Assembly (NCBI GenBank): GCA_011321985.1
Contig: DROB01000178.1
Span: 1-22,004, forward strand
Length of the DNA: 22,004 nucleotides
Source: Gammaproteobacteria bacterium
GTDB taxonomy: Bacteria > Pseudomonadota > Gammaproteobacteria > SZUA-229
Direction: 5' to 3'
Shown here: piece after piece, positions 6,595-13,936 of the stretch
Layout: each line of letters begins with the position of its first letter
Position numbering within the stretch: the first letter of the stretch is position 1
Made by a program: the position numbers and the translations under genes
Notes under the pieces: generated by a model
Databases searched by the model: none
What the model was told of the DNA's origin: nothing
What the model saw: only the letters and a program-made list of their open reading frames with translations

Positions 6595-7815
6595 TTACTT
6601 CGTGCTATTCGCACCTCCAGCATTGGCAGAGACCGTAACCCATCGCGCCAGCAGCCTGCGCTCCTCATCGGTCATCTTCGTTTTATTCAGAAAAGGCATA
6701 TCAGCACTGTCGATTGCACGTGCCTTGATACGCGAAGCCCACTGCCGCATCTGCGCTGCGGTATCCAGCATCACGCCGGCGGGTGCGGTGGTGAACACAT
6801 CGTCACTCGGTTTTGAAGAATGACATGCCGCACAACGTAGCTGGATGACCTGTTGCGCCTTTAATATCAGCGCCTCGGCCTCACCCTCTTTCACCGGTTC
6901 GATAACGACCGGTTTCGGTGCGATGACCGCCGCCAATAGAATAATCGCCACGACGGATGCGATCAGGATCGAAGGTTTACTGATACGCTTGTGCTGCAGG
7001 ATAAAATACTGCCGCGCCACCGCCGTAATAATGACGATAGCGATCAGGATGATCCAGTTGTACTGATGCGCATAGGTCATCGGGTAGTGGTTACTGATCA
7101 TGATAAAGATCAGCGGCAGTGTCAGATAGGTGTTATGCGTCGAATGTAATTTTGCTTTTGCTCCCCATTTCGGGTCAGGCTCCACACCTTCTTCTATCGC
7201 CGACACCAATGCTTTTTGTGAGGGGATAATCACCCTGAAGACATTGCCCACCATCAGGGTACCGATGATCGCACCGAAATGAATATAGGCACCGCGGCCA
7301 CTGAACATGTGGGTCAGCGTGTAGGATATTCCCACCGCTGCTATCAGCAGTATGGCCGCAATAATATAACCGTTTTTTGATAACGCACTGGCGCAGAGCA
7401 ATTCATAGAACACCCAGCTACAGACCAGAAAAGCCACACCGATACCTATCGCCTGTAGTTGACTGAGATCTGCCACCCGCTTATCGATCAGATAGGAATC
7501 TGCCCCCAGATAATAGATAACCGACAACAAAACGATACCGGTTAACCAGGTGGTATACGCTTCCCACTTAAACCAGTGCAGGGTCTCCGGCATCTGCTCA
7601 GGCGATAACTGATATTTGGCCACCTCGTAGATACCTCCACCATGGATAGCCCACAGGTCTCCCTTGATGCCTTTATCTTTTTTCCATTGCGGTGGATTCT
7701 GAAGGTTGTTATCTAACCAGACAAAATAGAAAGAAGCGCCGATCCAGGCGATACCGGTGATGACATGAAGCCAGCGAAAAACCAGACTGAACCAGTCGAT
7801 AATATAACTTTCCAT
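6595..7815 (-). CDS. puuD: Membrane-bound cytochrome c-type urate oxidase PuuD
   Basis: Oxidises urate to 5-hydroxyisourate, passing electrons through its own heme to the respiratory chain rather than to O2 with release of H2O2. The 406-residue protein has about eight membrane segments (roughly 8-33, 84-103, 121-140, 149-168, 177-197, 228-247, 253-270, 282-300). A C-terminal cytochrome c domain follows, with a heme-binding CAACH at 328-332 and a likely axial Met373 in ADMPF. Heme attachment by the Ccm system takes place in the periplasm, so the tail should face that side. It ends the ten-gene xdh unit. A strong AAGGAG ribosome-binding site precedes the ATG. There is no soluble uricase or FAD-dependent HpxO in the window, so this is the only candidate for the step. 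Confidence 0.92.
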   Translation of the reverse strand: MESYIIDWFSLVFRWLHVITGIAWIGASFYFVWLDNNLQNPPQWKKDKGIKGDLWAIHGGGIYEVAKYQLSPEQMPETLHWFKWEAYTTWLTGIVLLSVIYYLGADSYLIDKRVADLSQLQAIGIGVAFLVCSWVFYELLCASALSKNGYIIAAILLIAAVGISYTLTHMFSGRGAYIHFGAIIGTLMVGNVFRVIIPSQKALVSAIEEGVEPDPKWGAKAKLHSTHNTYLTLPLIFIMISNHYPMTYAHQYNWIILIAIVIITAVARQYFILQHKRISKPSILIASVVAIILLAAVIAPKPVVIEPVKEGEAEALILKAQQVIQLRCAACHSSKPSDDVFTTAPAGVMLDTAAQMRQWASRIKARAIDSADMPFLNKTKMTDEERRLLARWVTVSANAGGANSTK

Positions 7816-7835
7816 ATTAATCTCCTTTTCAAAAC

Positions 7836-7852
7836 GAGCCTGATAAAGGCTC
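7836..7852 (-). promoter_or_regulatory. Small hairpin just upstream of the puuD ribosome-binding site
   Basis: GAGCC (7836-7840) and GGCTC (7848-7852) form a 5-bp GC-rich stem with a 7-base loop in the 56-bp spacer between guaD and puuD, just ahead of the AAGGAG box. It has no T-tract on its downstream side. It could protect or separate the puuD message, or be incidental. Confidence 0.3.
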
Positions 7853-7871
7853 CAGGTTAAAAGGTCTACTA

Positions 7872-9185
7872 CTATTGCTCCCTGTCATGAACTCTTACTC
7901 CTGCAGACCAGGTCTGTCTGATGGCACGATCATCACCCAGCATGCTGAAGACAAACAACTCTTCGAACAGACTTTTACATTTGCTCATACGAAACTCCAT
8001 CAATGGAGTACAGGCTTTGTCCAGTACCACGAAGTCGGCTTCTTTGCCGTGTTCAAAATTACCGATATATTGCGTCAGGTCCAGCGTCTTCGCACCACCC
8101 AGTGTTGCCAGATAAAAACCCTTGAATGGCGACAGCTGCTCGCCACGCGATCGCAAGACCTTGTAAGCCTCATTCAGCGTCTGCAATAATGAGAAGCTGG
8201 TACCACCACCAACATCTGTCCCCAGACCAACATTGATATCCTGTTTGACCGCACGACCGAGAGGAAACAGACCACTACCCAGGAACAAATTAGAGGTTGG
8301 ACAGAAGGCGATACCGGACCGAGTCTCTGCCATCCGCGACCATTCTTCATCACTGAGATGGATACAGTGAGCAAAGATACTGCGCCTGCCGAGCAGGCCG
8401 GCAGTATCATAGGTATCAAGATAATTAACCGAATCTGGAAATAATTTACTGACCCAGGCGATTTCATCAGGATTTTCGGACAGATGAGTATGCAGGTAGA
8501 CATCCGGATACTCCTCCATCAACTGACCCGCACGTTGTAATTGCTCATCACTGGAGGTCGGTGCAAAACGTGGCGTAACAGCGTATTGCAAGCGCCCTCG
8601 CTTATGCCATTTTTCGATCAGAGCCTTGCTTTCGATATAGGATGATTCCGGTGTATCGGTAAGATAATCCGGTGCGTTTCTATCCATCATGACTTTACCC
8701 GCGATCATCCTGAGATTACGTTTTTCACAGGCTTCAAAGAAAGCATCAACAGAAGCTTCATGTACCGTGCCAAACACCAGTGCTGTGGTGGTGCCCGCGC
8801 GTAACAACTCATCCAGAAAACGCTCGGCGATATCACCAGCATAATCTTTATCCCCAAATTGGGCCTCGGTCGGAAAGGTGTATTTTTCCAGCCATTCCAG
8901 CAACTGTTCTCCGTAGGCAGCGATCATTTCTGTCTGCGGATAATGGATATGGGTATCGACAAAACCCGGTAAGAGGAGACAGTTCTGGTGATGATGAATT
9001 TCTACAGATGCATCCAGATCAGCGAGCAAGTCTTCACTATGGCCCAGCGTATGAACCTTGCCATCTTCGACTAACAGGATGCCATCTTCAAAATACTGGT
9101 ATGACTCATCCGGTAACACTTTCTCCGGATCTGCCAGAAAATGCAGGATGCTGGCTCGGTGCGCTGTTAGCACTTTCCCCTCCAT
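7872..9185 (-). CDS. guaD: Guanine deaminase
   Basis: Hydrolyses guanine to xanthine and ammonia, joining guanine to the xanthine oxidation steps of the same unit. The 437-residue protein is a zinc amidohydrolase: metal-binding PGFVDTHIHYPQTEMIAAYG (His79, His81), the guanine-deaminase hallmark EQLLEWLEKYTFPTE, THLSEN (His234, Glu237), FAHCIHLSD (His273), GLGTDVGGGTS (Asp324). The start is uncertain. The ATG at 9185 has little ribosome-binding signal, while an in-frame GTG four codons later (9173) has GGAGGGG at good distance; comparison with relatives suits either. It lies 12 bp after allA and 56 bp before puuD. Confidence 0.95.
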   Translation of the reverse strand: MEGKVLTAHRASILHFLADPEKVLPDESYQYFEDGILLVEDGKVHTLGHSEDLLADLDASVEIHHHQNCLLLPGFVDTHIHYPQTEMIAAYGEQLLEWLEKYTFPTEAQFGDKDYAGDIAERFLDELLRAGTTTALVFGTVHEASVDAFFEACEKRNLRMIAGKVMMDRNAPDYLTDTPESSYIESKALIEKWHKRGRLQYAVTPRFAPTSSDEQLQRAGQLMEEYPDVYLHTHLSENPDEIAWVSKLFPDSVNYLDTYDTAGLLGRRSIFAHCIHLSDEEWSRMAETRSGIAFCPTSNLFLGSGLFPLGRAVKQDINVGLGTDVGGGTSFSLLQTLNEAYKVLRSRGEQLSPFKGFYLATLGGAKTLDLTQYIGNFEHGKEADFVVLDKACTPLMEFRMSKCKSLFEELFVFSMLGDDRAIRQTWSAGVRVHDREQ

Positions 9186-9197
9186 GAATGGTTCTGG

Positions 9198-9701
9198 TTA
9201 ATGATTGACAGTGATAACAACATCATCAGGTATCTCACTCTCATCACAGTTATCCCCCGTTCCGCCCCGGTCGACGACGACGAACTGGTTGACCGCATTC
9301 AGCCCCAGGCAGTAGTGATGCCAGGTGCCCTTGTAATAATTGATCGCCTGGCTGGATTGCGCCAGAAAAGCATGCAGTTTTGTGTGATCGAAATCACCAG
9401 CCTCACCGACCACGATGACATAAGGGTTACCGCTGATCGCGATAAAAGCCTGACTACCAAGAGGATGGCGTTCCATCACTTTCACCCGTATCGGTAAACT
9501 CGCTGGCTGATTCTCAAACAGACTGATGATCGGCTCACCACCACCATCGGCAACATCGACTCTGGACAGAGCATGATGGCGTTCTGTCAAACCAAAGTTG
9601 ATGGGGAACATATCGTTGCTTTCATTCAACTCGATGACATCACCGAACGGTTTGAATGCTTCACGGGTCAATGGCTCAAGTTTGATATCGATATGGGTCA
9701 T
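9198..9701 (-). CDS. allA: Ureidoglycolate lyase (urea-releasing)
   Basis: Splits S-ureidoglycolate into glyoxylate and urea, the last purine-specific step and the source of substrate for Gcl. The 167-residue protein shows the AllA pattern: LEPLTREAFKPFGDVIE at the start, VMERHPLGSQAFIAISG mid-protein, YKGTWHHYCLGL, and the C-terminal FVVVDRGGTGDNCDE. The frame is open upstream, but the homology begins at MTHIDIKLEPL and a GAGGAAG ribosome-binding site lies before it, so the start is at 9701. That ATG is one base past the uraH stop, implying coupled translation. Preceding conversion is by allantoicase (alc), also present, so this is the urea route and not the ammonia-releasing AllC/AllE route. 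Confidence 0.93.
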   Translation of the reverse strand: MTHIDIKLEPLTREAFKPFGDVIELNESNDMFPINFGLTERHHALSRVDVADGGGEPIISLFENQPASLPIRVKVMERHPLGSQAFIAISGNPYVIVVGEAGDFDHTKLHAFLAQSSQAINYYKGTWHHYCLGLNAVNQFVVVDRGGTGDNCDESEIPDDVVITVNH

Positions 9702-9702
9702 C

Positions 9703-10044
9703 TCAACTTCCTCGATATGTGGAATGCCCGAAAGGAGAGAGCAATAGAGGGATATGATAATGCTGACCATCAGCCTCGATATTAAAAATCACATCTGCCC
9801 AGGGATAGAAAACCGGGTCACCCAGGCGACTGAAATAAGCGGCTGTATCAAAATGCATCTGATAGGTCCCGGCAGCCAGCACCACTCCCGGCTGACACAG
9901 TTTCGTAACACGGCCATCATCATCGGTTTGACCGGAACCGATGACCTGCCATTGTTCATCGACGAGATGAGACAAGGTGATCGCAACATCACGTGCAGGA
10001 GCACCTCTACTGATATCAAGGATATGACTTGTGATCTGGCTCAT
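9703..10044 (-). CDS. uraH: 5-hydroxyisourate hydrolase (transthyretin-like)
   Basis: Hydrolyses 5-hydroxyisourate, the product of urate oxidation, to OHCU. The 113-residue protein is the compact transthyretin-like type: SQITSHILDISRGAPARDV at the start (His7 and the ISRGxPA motif), SRLGDPVFYPWADVIFNI mid-protein, and the diagnostic C-terminal YRGS (HSTYRGS). There is no signal peptide, so it is cytoplasmic. This implies that 5-hydroxyisourate made by the membrane enzyme PuuD is released to, or re-enters, the cytoplasm. It lies 25 bp after uraD and abuts allA. Names pucM and hiuH are used for the same family. Confidence 0.95.
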   Translation of the reverse strand: MSQITSHILDISRGAPARDVAITLSHLVDEQWQVIGSGQTDDDGRVTKLCQPGVVLAAGTYQMHFDTAAYFSRLGDPVFYPWADVIFNIEADGQHYHIPLLLSPFGHSTYRGS

Positions 10045-10069
10045 GATGGTGGGCTCATCGCTGTAGTAT

Positions 10070-10570
10070 TCATAATAATTTCTCCAGTCTTAAATGAAAT
10101 ATTTTTCGTTGCTCTTCAGCCGCATTTTTTAACTCGGCAGCACGGTCATTAGGTAACCTGGCCTGCAACAGACTGCTCATCTCTTTCGCACTCTTGCCCG
10201 TCGCACAGACGATAAAAATAAAACCGAATTTTTTTTCATACCTGGCATTACCTTCAGCTAATTTGCGGATGGTATCATCCGTCGCCGAGTCCACACTGGA
10301 CTGCTCGCCACTCGCCAGCTCTTCGGTGTTGGCATATTTCTCTTTTAACGAGCCGACATCACCTATTTTCGGATGGCCCTCGAAAGCCTGTAGATAGTCA
10401 CCCTCTGCCATATCCTTCCAGCAATCATCGGCGGCGACATGTAATGCTGCTGCATCCATATAAGGCCGGCCAGAAACCATCTTCGCCACCCACACCTCAC
10501 TGCTGCAACACTGCCTGAACATTTTTATGGCTTCACTGCCTGTCGCATCATTCAATGCTTCAAGACTCAT
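10070..10570 (-). CDS. uraD: OHCU decarboxylase
   Basis: Decarboxylates 2-oxo-4-hydroxy-4-carboxy-5-ureidoimidazoline stereospecifically to S-allantoin. The 166-residue protein is the length of the family. It carries the conserved catalytic-site segment EGHPKIGDVGSLKEKYA with His66, the central SVDSATDDTIRKLAEGNARYEKKFGFIFIVCATGKS, and the C-terminal RLPNDRAAELKNAAEEQRKI with the expected arginine region. It begins in an ATGA overlap with the alc stop (4 bp), so the two are translationally coupled. Its neighbour uraH supplies its substrate. Confidence 0.95.
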   Translation of the reverse strand: MSLEALNDATGSEAIKMFRQCCSSEVWVAKMVSGRPYMDAAALHVAADDCWKDMAEGDYLQAFEGHPKIGDVGSLKEKYANTEELASGEQSSVDSATDDTIRKLAEGNARYEKKFGFIFIVCATGKSAKEMSSLLQARLPNDRAAELKNAAEEQRKIFHLRLEKLL

Positions 10571-11607
10571 CGCTCATCCCAGTTCGGAAAACCGAAAACA
10601 CGCAAACGGCTGATGCCTCCATCAGGGTAAATATTCAGCCGGACATGTGTGAATTCTGCATCCGGATCAACACATAGCTGTTCGATAAAAAGGTGTTCCC
10701 GGTCAGCGTACAGAGGTGTGTTTTTGATAACGGGTAGCCATTCGACATCATCGGCACCGATGATGTCGCCAGAGAAATGCGTGGCTTCGAGCATAAAATA
10801 ATCCGGGTAGTTACCCTTGAAATTAGCGGTATCAACGAGGACCTTACGGATAGTTCCGGTCAATCCCAGCGCAACGATCGCCCAGTCATGGCTTTCATCA
10901 CGTCGGCGTTTTGTCTCCCAGCCATCACCCATATTGACACCGCGCCCAGGCATCACCAGATTACTGGGCGAGCTGTAGAACCGGTCACTGGCATCGATAC
11001 CTCTACCCCCGTTCATCACCGAGGCCAGATCGACCAGTTCACCTTCGATAAAGTTTTCTCGTACTATCTTCGCTTCACCATAGGCACGAAAACGTGCGAT
11101 GCCACCATCGGGGTACATTTTGAGACGAAGGTGGGTCCACGCCAGATCACTGTTACATTCGAACAGGTTCTGACTATGTGCAGAAGTCAACGATTTCGCG
11201 ACTAGTTCTGTCCACTGCGTATTCTCATCTACTTCGGCTTTTACGCTAGCCGCCTCGATAGAGATGAATTCAGGTGCATTGCCTTTAAAATGATTGGTAT
11301 CAACATCAAAACCCCGGATGACCCCATAGATACCGAGGCGCAATATACACCAGTCAAAATTTTCACCACTGATATCACACATGCGCCGGCCGTAACTGCG
11401 GCGTGACTCCCAACCGTCCATCCACTGTCCGCTATCGACAAACACCCCCTCTTTAAAAATGCCTCGCCCGGGTTTGACCAGATTGCTGCACTCGGCAAAC
11501 CATTCGTCGCTGCAGGCAAGCGCTCTACCACCCACCTGCTCTGCGAGCAGGTCGATATAACGCGATGAATATTTATCATCGCTATCTTCTTCAATACTCA
11601 TTTTCAT
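10567..11607 (-). CDS. alc: Allantoicase
   Basis: Hydrolyses allantoate to S-ureidoglycolate and urea. The 346-residue protein has the expected internal duplication. The first copy has LVKPGRGIF (about 43-51), MDGWESRRSYG, FDWCILRLGIYGVIRGFDVD with NHFKGNAPE, then MYPDGGIARFRAYG. The second has LVMPGRGVNMGDGWETKRRR (about 217-236), HDWAIVALGLTGTIRKVLVD with ANFKGNYPD, then IYPDGGISRLRVFG near the end. The start is taken at the first ATG (11607); a second ATG two codons on is also possible. The gene lies 37 bp after allB and overlaps uraD by 4 bp. Choosing allantoicase means both nitrogens leave as urea, so growth on purine nitrogen would need a urease elsewhere. Confidence 0.95.
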   Translation of the reverse strand: MKMSIEEDSDDKYSSRYIDLLAEQVGGRALACSDEWFAECSNLVKPGRGIFKEGVFVDSGQWMDGWESRRSYGRRMCDISGENFDWCILRLGIYGVIRGFDVDTNHFKGNAPEFISIEAASVKAEVDENTQWTELVAKSLTSAHSQNLFECNSDLAWTHLRLKMYPDGGIARFRAYGEAKIVRENFIEGELVDLASVMNGGRGIDASDRFYSSPSNLVMPGRGVNMGDGWETKRRRDESHDWAIVALGLTGTIRKVLVDTANFKGNYPDYFMLEATHFSGDIIGADDVEWLPVIKNTPLYADREHLFIEQLCVDPDAEFTHVRLNIYPDGGISRLRVFGFPNWDER

Positions 11608-11644
11608 TTCCAGTCAAAGCTTCCCGTAAAATTTATTTTTATTA

Positions 11645-13048
11645 TCAAGCGACACTCTTAATCTGATTTTTTGCCAGTAATGAATGACCGACCGGCGTGC
11701 CGAGCAACATCCCCTCCGCATAAACCGGTATGCCCCGCACATAAGTTCGCTCGACGACCCCGCTCACCCGGCGGCCTTCGTAGGGTGTGATCTTGTGGCG
11801 GTATTTGATCATCTCTGCATCGATGACGTACTCGGCACTGTCATCAAATATCAGCAGGTCCGCATCATACCCCGGTGCGATCTTACCTTTATAGTCTCCC
11901 AGGCCAGCGAAGATTGCAGGACGTGTCGCCATCCAGTCAAAAATCTGGGGCAGGCTGTAACCCCGCTGACTGGCCTCACTCCAGATGATCGACAGGCCAA
12001 ATTGCAATGATGAGATTCCACCCCAGGCATGTTCCAGATCGCCGCTAGCGATATGTTTAAGCTGTGGTGTACAGGGCGAGTGATCAGAAACAATAAACTC
12101 GACGATACCATCAGCCAGCCCCTGCCATAATGCGTGGCGGTTCTCATCTTCTCGAATAGGTGGGCAACACTTAAAAACCGTTTTCCCATCGGCGATGGCT
12201 TCTGCAAACAACGTCAGGTAATGCGGACATGACTCTGCCGTCAGTAAAATTCCTTGTTCCCGCGCCCGGCGGATAGCCGGAATAGCCTCAGCCGAGGACA
12301 GATGAACGATATGAAACTTTCCATCCACACCGTTCGCTTTAGCTTCTCTGGCGAGAGTAATGATCAATTCGACCGCATCATTTTCCCAGCTCCTGGGGCG
12401 TGAACGCAGGAAGCTCTGGTAACATTTACCGATGTCTGGCGGTTCTTTTCCTTCTTTATCCAGTTCGGCATGGATCAGATAAGGTACGTTATATTTAGCC
12501 AGTATCGGGATAGCGGCACGAATATGTCCTTCATCAACCTGTGGGAAGTCATCGATGCCTGAGTGGATGGTGAAAGACTTTACCCCCAGTACCCCCGCCT
12601 GGATCAATGCTTCCAGATGTCCGATACTGTCTGGAACCAGGCCTCCCCAGAAGCCGCAATCGATCCATAACTTGCCCTGCAGAGAATCCAGTTTTTGTTG
12701 CAATGCCTCAGCCGTTGTCGTCACCGGCGTACAGTTTAACGGCATATCAACCACGGTGGTGATGCCTCCGGCAGCAGCCGACTGTGTCGCGGTATTAAAA
12801 CCTTCCCACTCTGTTCTCCCGGGTTCATTGATATGGACATGGGTATCGACCAGACCGGGGGCTAATACCTTGTCACCGATATCTTCGACCTCGATACGGG
12901 TATCGGGTGTTTCAGAAAAATCCAGAAGCTCTGATATCTCACCGTTTTTTACCACGACGATCGCGGCGCGTACCGTGTTACCGATAATGACTCGTCGGCT
13001 TTTCAGAGCGAAGGTATTGCTTGCTTTCATCGTTTCGATATCTGACAT
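11645..13048 (-). CDS. allB: Allantoinase
   Basis: Opens the hydantoin ring of S-allantoin to give allantoate. The 467-residue protein is a dihydroorotase/hydantoinase-type binuclear zinc amidohydrolase. Metal ligands are visible: DTHVHINEPGRTEWEGF (His70, His72), carbamylated Lys157 in GVKSFTIHSG, His193 in YLIHAELD, His249 in FHIVHLSSAEA, Asp322 in VSDHSP. The IHSGIDDFP block and the NEPGRTEWEGF motif distinguish allantoinases from hydantoinases. It is 11 bp after xdhC and 37 bp before alc. The first in-frame ATG (13048) was chosen; another six codons later cannot be excluded. Product and neighbours fit the direct allantoate route. Confidence 0.95.
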   Translation of the reverse strand: MSDIETMKASNTFALKSRRVIIGNTVRAAIVVVKNGEISELLDFSETPDTRIEVEDIGDKVLAPGLVDTHVHINEPGRTEWEGFNTATQSAAAGGITTVVDMPLNCTPVTTTAEALQQKLDSLQGKLWIDCGFWGGLVPDSIGHLEALIQAGVLGVKSFTIHSGIDDFPQVDEGHIRAAIPILAKYNVPYLIHAELDKEGKEPPDIGKCYQSFLRSRPRSWENDAVELIITLAREAKANGVDGKFHIVHLSSAEAIPAIRRAREQGILLTAESCPHYLTLFAEAIADGKTVFKCCPPIREDENRHALWQGLADGIVEFIVSDHSPCTPQLKHIASGDLEHAWGGISSLQFGLSIIWSEASQRGYSLPQIFDWMATRPAIFAGLGDYKGKIAPGYDADLLIFDDSAEYVIDAEMIKYRHKITPYEGRRVSGVVERTYVRGIPVYAEGMLLGTPVGHSLLAKNQIKSVA

Positions 13049-13059
13049 TGCTGCTCGAA

Positions 13060-13929
13060 TTATTTGAGCACTTTCAGCTCACGCCAATGTATGCCCTGTT
13101 GCATCTCTCTTTCAGCTCTCTCCCGATAATATTCATTGATCACTTCGCCGGCAACAGAAACCGCAACCTCTACCGGTAATTTCCCCGGCACCTCAGCCAG
13201 TCCTATCGGGCAACGTACGGCATCATAAAATTCTTCGCTGTGATGACGGTGCTGAAATCGGTTTTTAAAGCGTTGCCATTTATTTTTTGAACCTATCAAC
13301 CCGACATAAGCCGCATCACCCCTTTTCAGAATAGCTTCGGTGATATCGAAATCAAGCTTATGGTCATAAGTCATCACTATGTAGTAACTGTTAGCAGGCA
13401 TGGTCTCTATTTCATCGACGACATAATCACTGCAAACTTTTGTCACGTTGCTGGCAAGTTCATCAGGGAAAATATCCTCACGATTATCGACCCAGCTTAT
13501 ACGACAGGGCAACTGCGCGAGAATCGGTATCAATGACTGACCAACATGCCCGGCACCGAACAACATGATATTGAGATTACTTCCTGCAAATTTTTCAAAC
13601 AACAGTGTAACGCTGCCACCACAACACTGGCCTAGCTTCGCACCCAGCGGAAAATGCTCTATCTTCTGCGATCCGGTCGCAGTGGATTGAGATGAAGAAG
13701 TGGATTGAGATGAAGATAAGTCAAGCTGATCCAGCATCTCTCTGGCAGTGGCAATCGCCTTGAACTCGAGATGTCCACCACCCACAGTACCGTAATTTTT
13801 ACCCCCGGCAACCACCATCTTGGTACCACTGTTTCTCGGTGTCGAACCACGTGCTCCCATCACCGTAATCAACACGTAACTCTCACCACGGGCTTCGAGT
13901 TGACTGACTGTCTCATACCATTGTTTCAT
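13060..13929 (-). CDS. xdhC: XdhC, molybdenum cofactor maturation chaperone for xanthine dehydrogenase
   Basis: Binds and sulfurates/inserts the molybdenum cofactor into XdhB. The 289-residue protein shows MGARGSTPRNSGTKMVV (about 24-40), YGTVGGGHLEF (46-56), LGQCCGGSVTLLFE with the Cys pair at 102-103, the Rossmann-type IMLFGAGHVGQSL at 121-133, and SYYIVMTYDHKLD. The frame is open into xdhB, but homology starts at MKQWYETVSQ with GAGAGTG before the ATG, so the start is 13929, 7 bp after the xdhB stop. Oddity: two tandem copies of SSSQST (residues 72-83), encoded by an 18-bp direct repeat, expand the linker before LGQCCGG. Confidence 0.95.
   Translation of the reverse strand: MKQWYETVSQLEARGESYVLITVMGARGSTPRNSGTKMVVAGGKNYGTVGGGHLEFKAIATAREMLDQLDLSSSQSTSSSQSTATGSQKIEHFPLGAKLGQCCGGSVTLLFEKFAGSNLNIMLFGAGHVGQSLIPILAQLPCRISWVDNREDIFPDELASNVTKVCSDYVVDEIETMPANSYYIVMTYDHKLDFDITEAILKRGDAAYVGLIGSKNKWQRFKNRFQHRHHSEEFYDAVRCPIGLAEVPGKLPVEVAVSVAGEVINEYYRERAEREMQQGIHWRELKVLK
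13682..13717. repeat. 18-bp tandem repeat inside xdhC
   Basis: Two adjacent copies of GTGGATTGAGATGAAGAA (13682-13699 and 13700-13717) differ only at the last base. On the coding strand each specifies Ser-Ser-Ser-Gln-Ser-Thr, in frame. It looks like a recent slippage duplication in a tolerant linker, so copy number may vary between strains. Confidence 0.85.
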
Positions 13930-13936
13930 ATCACTC

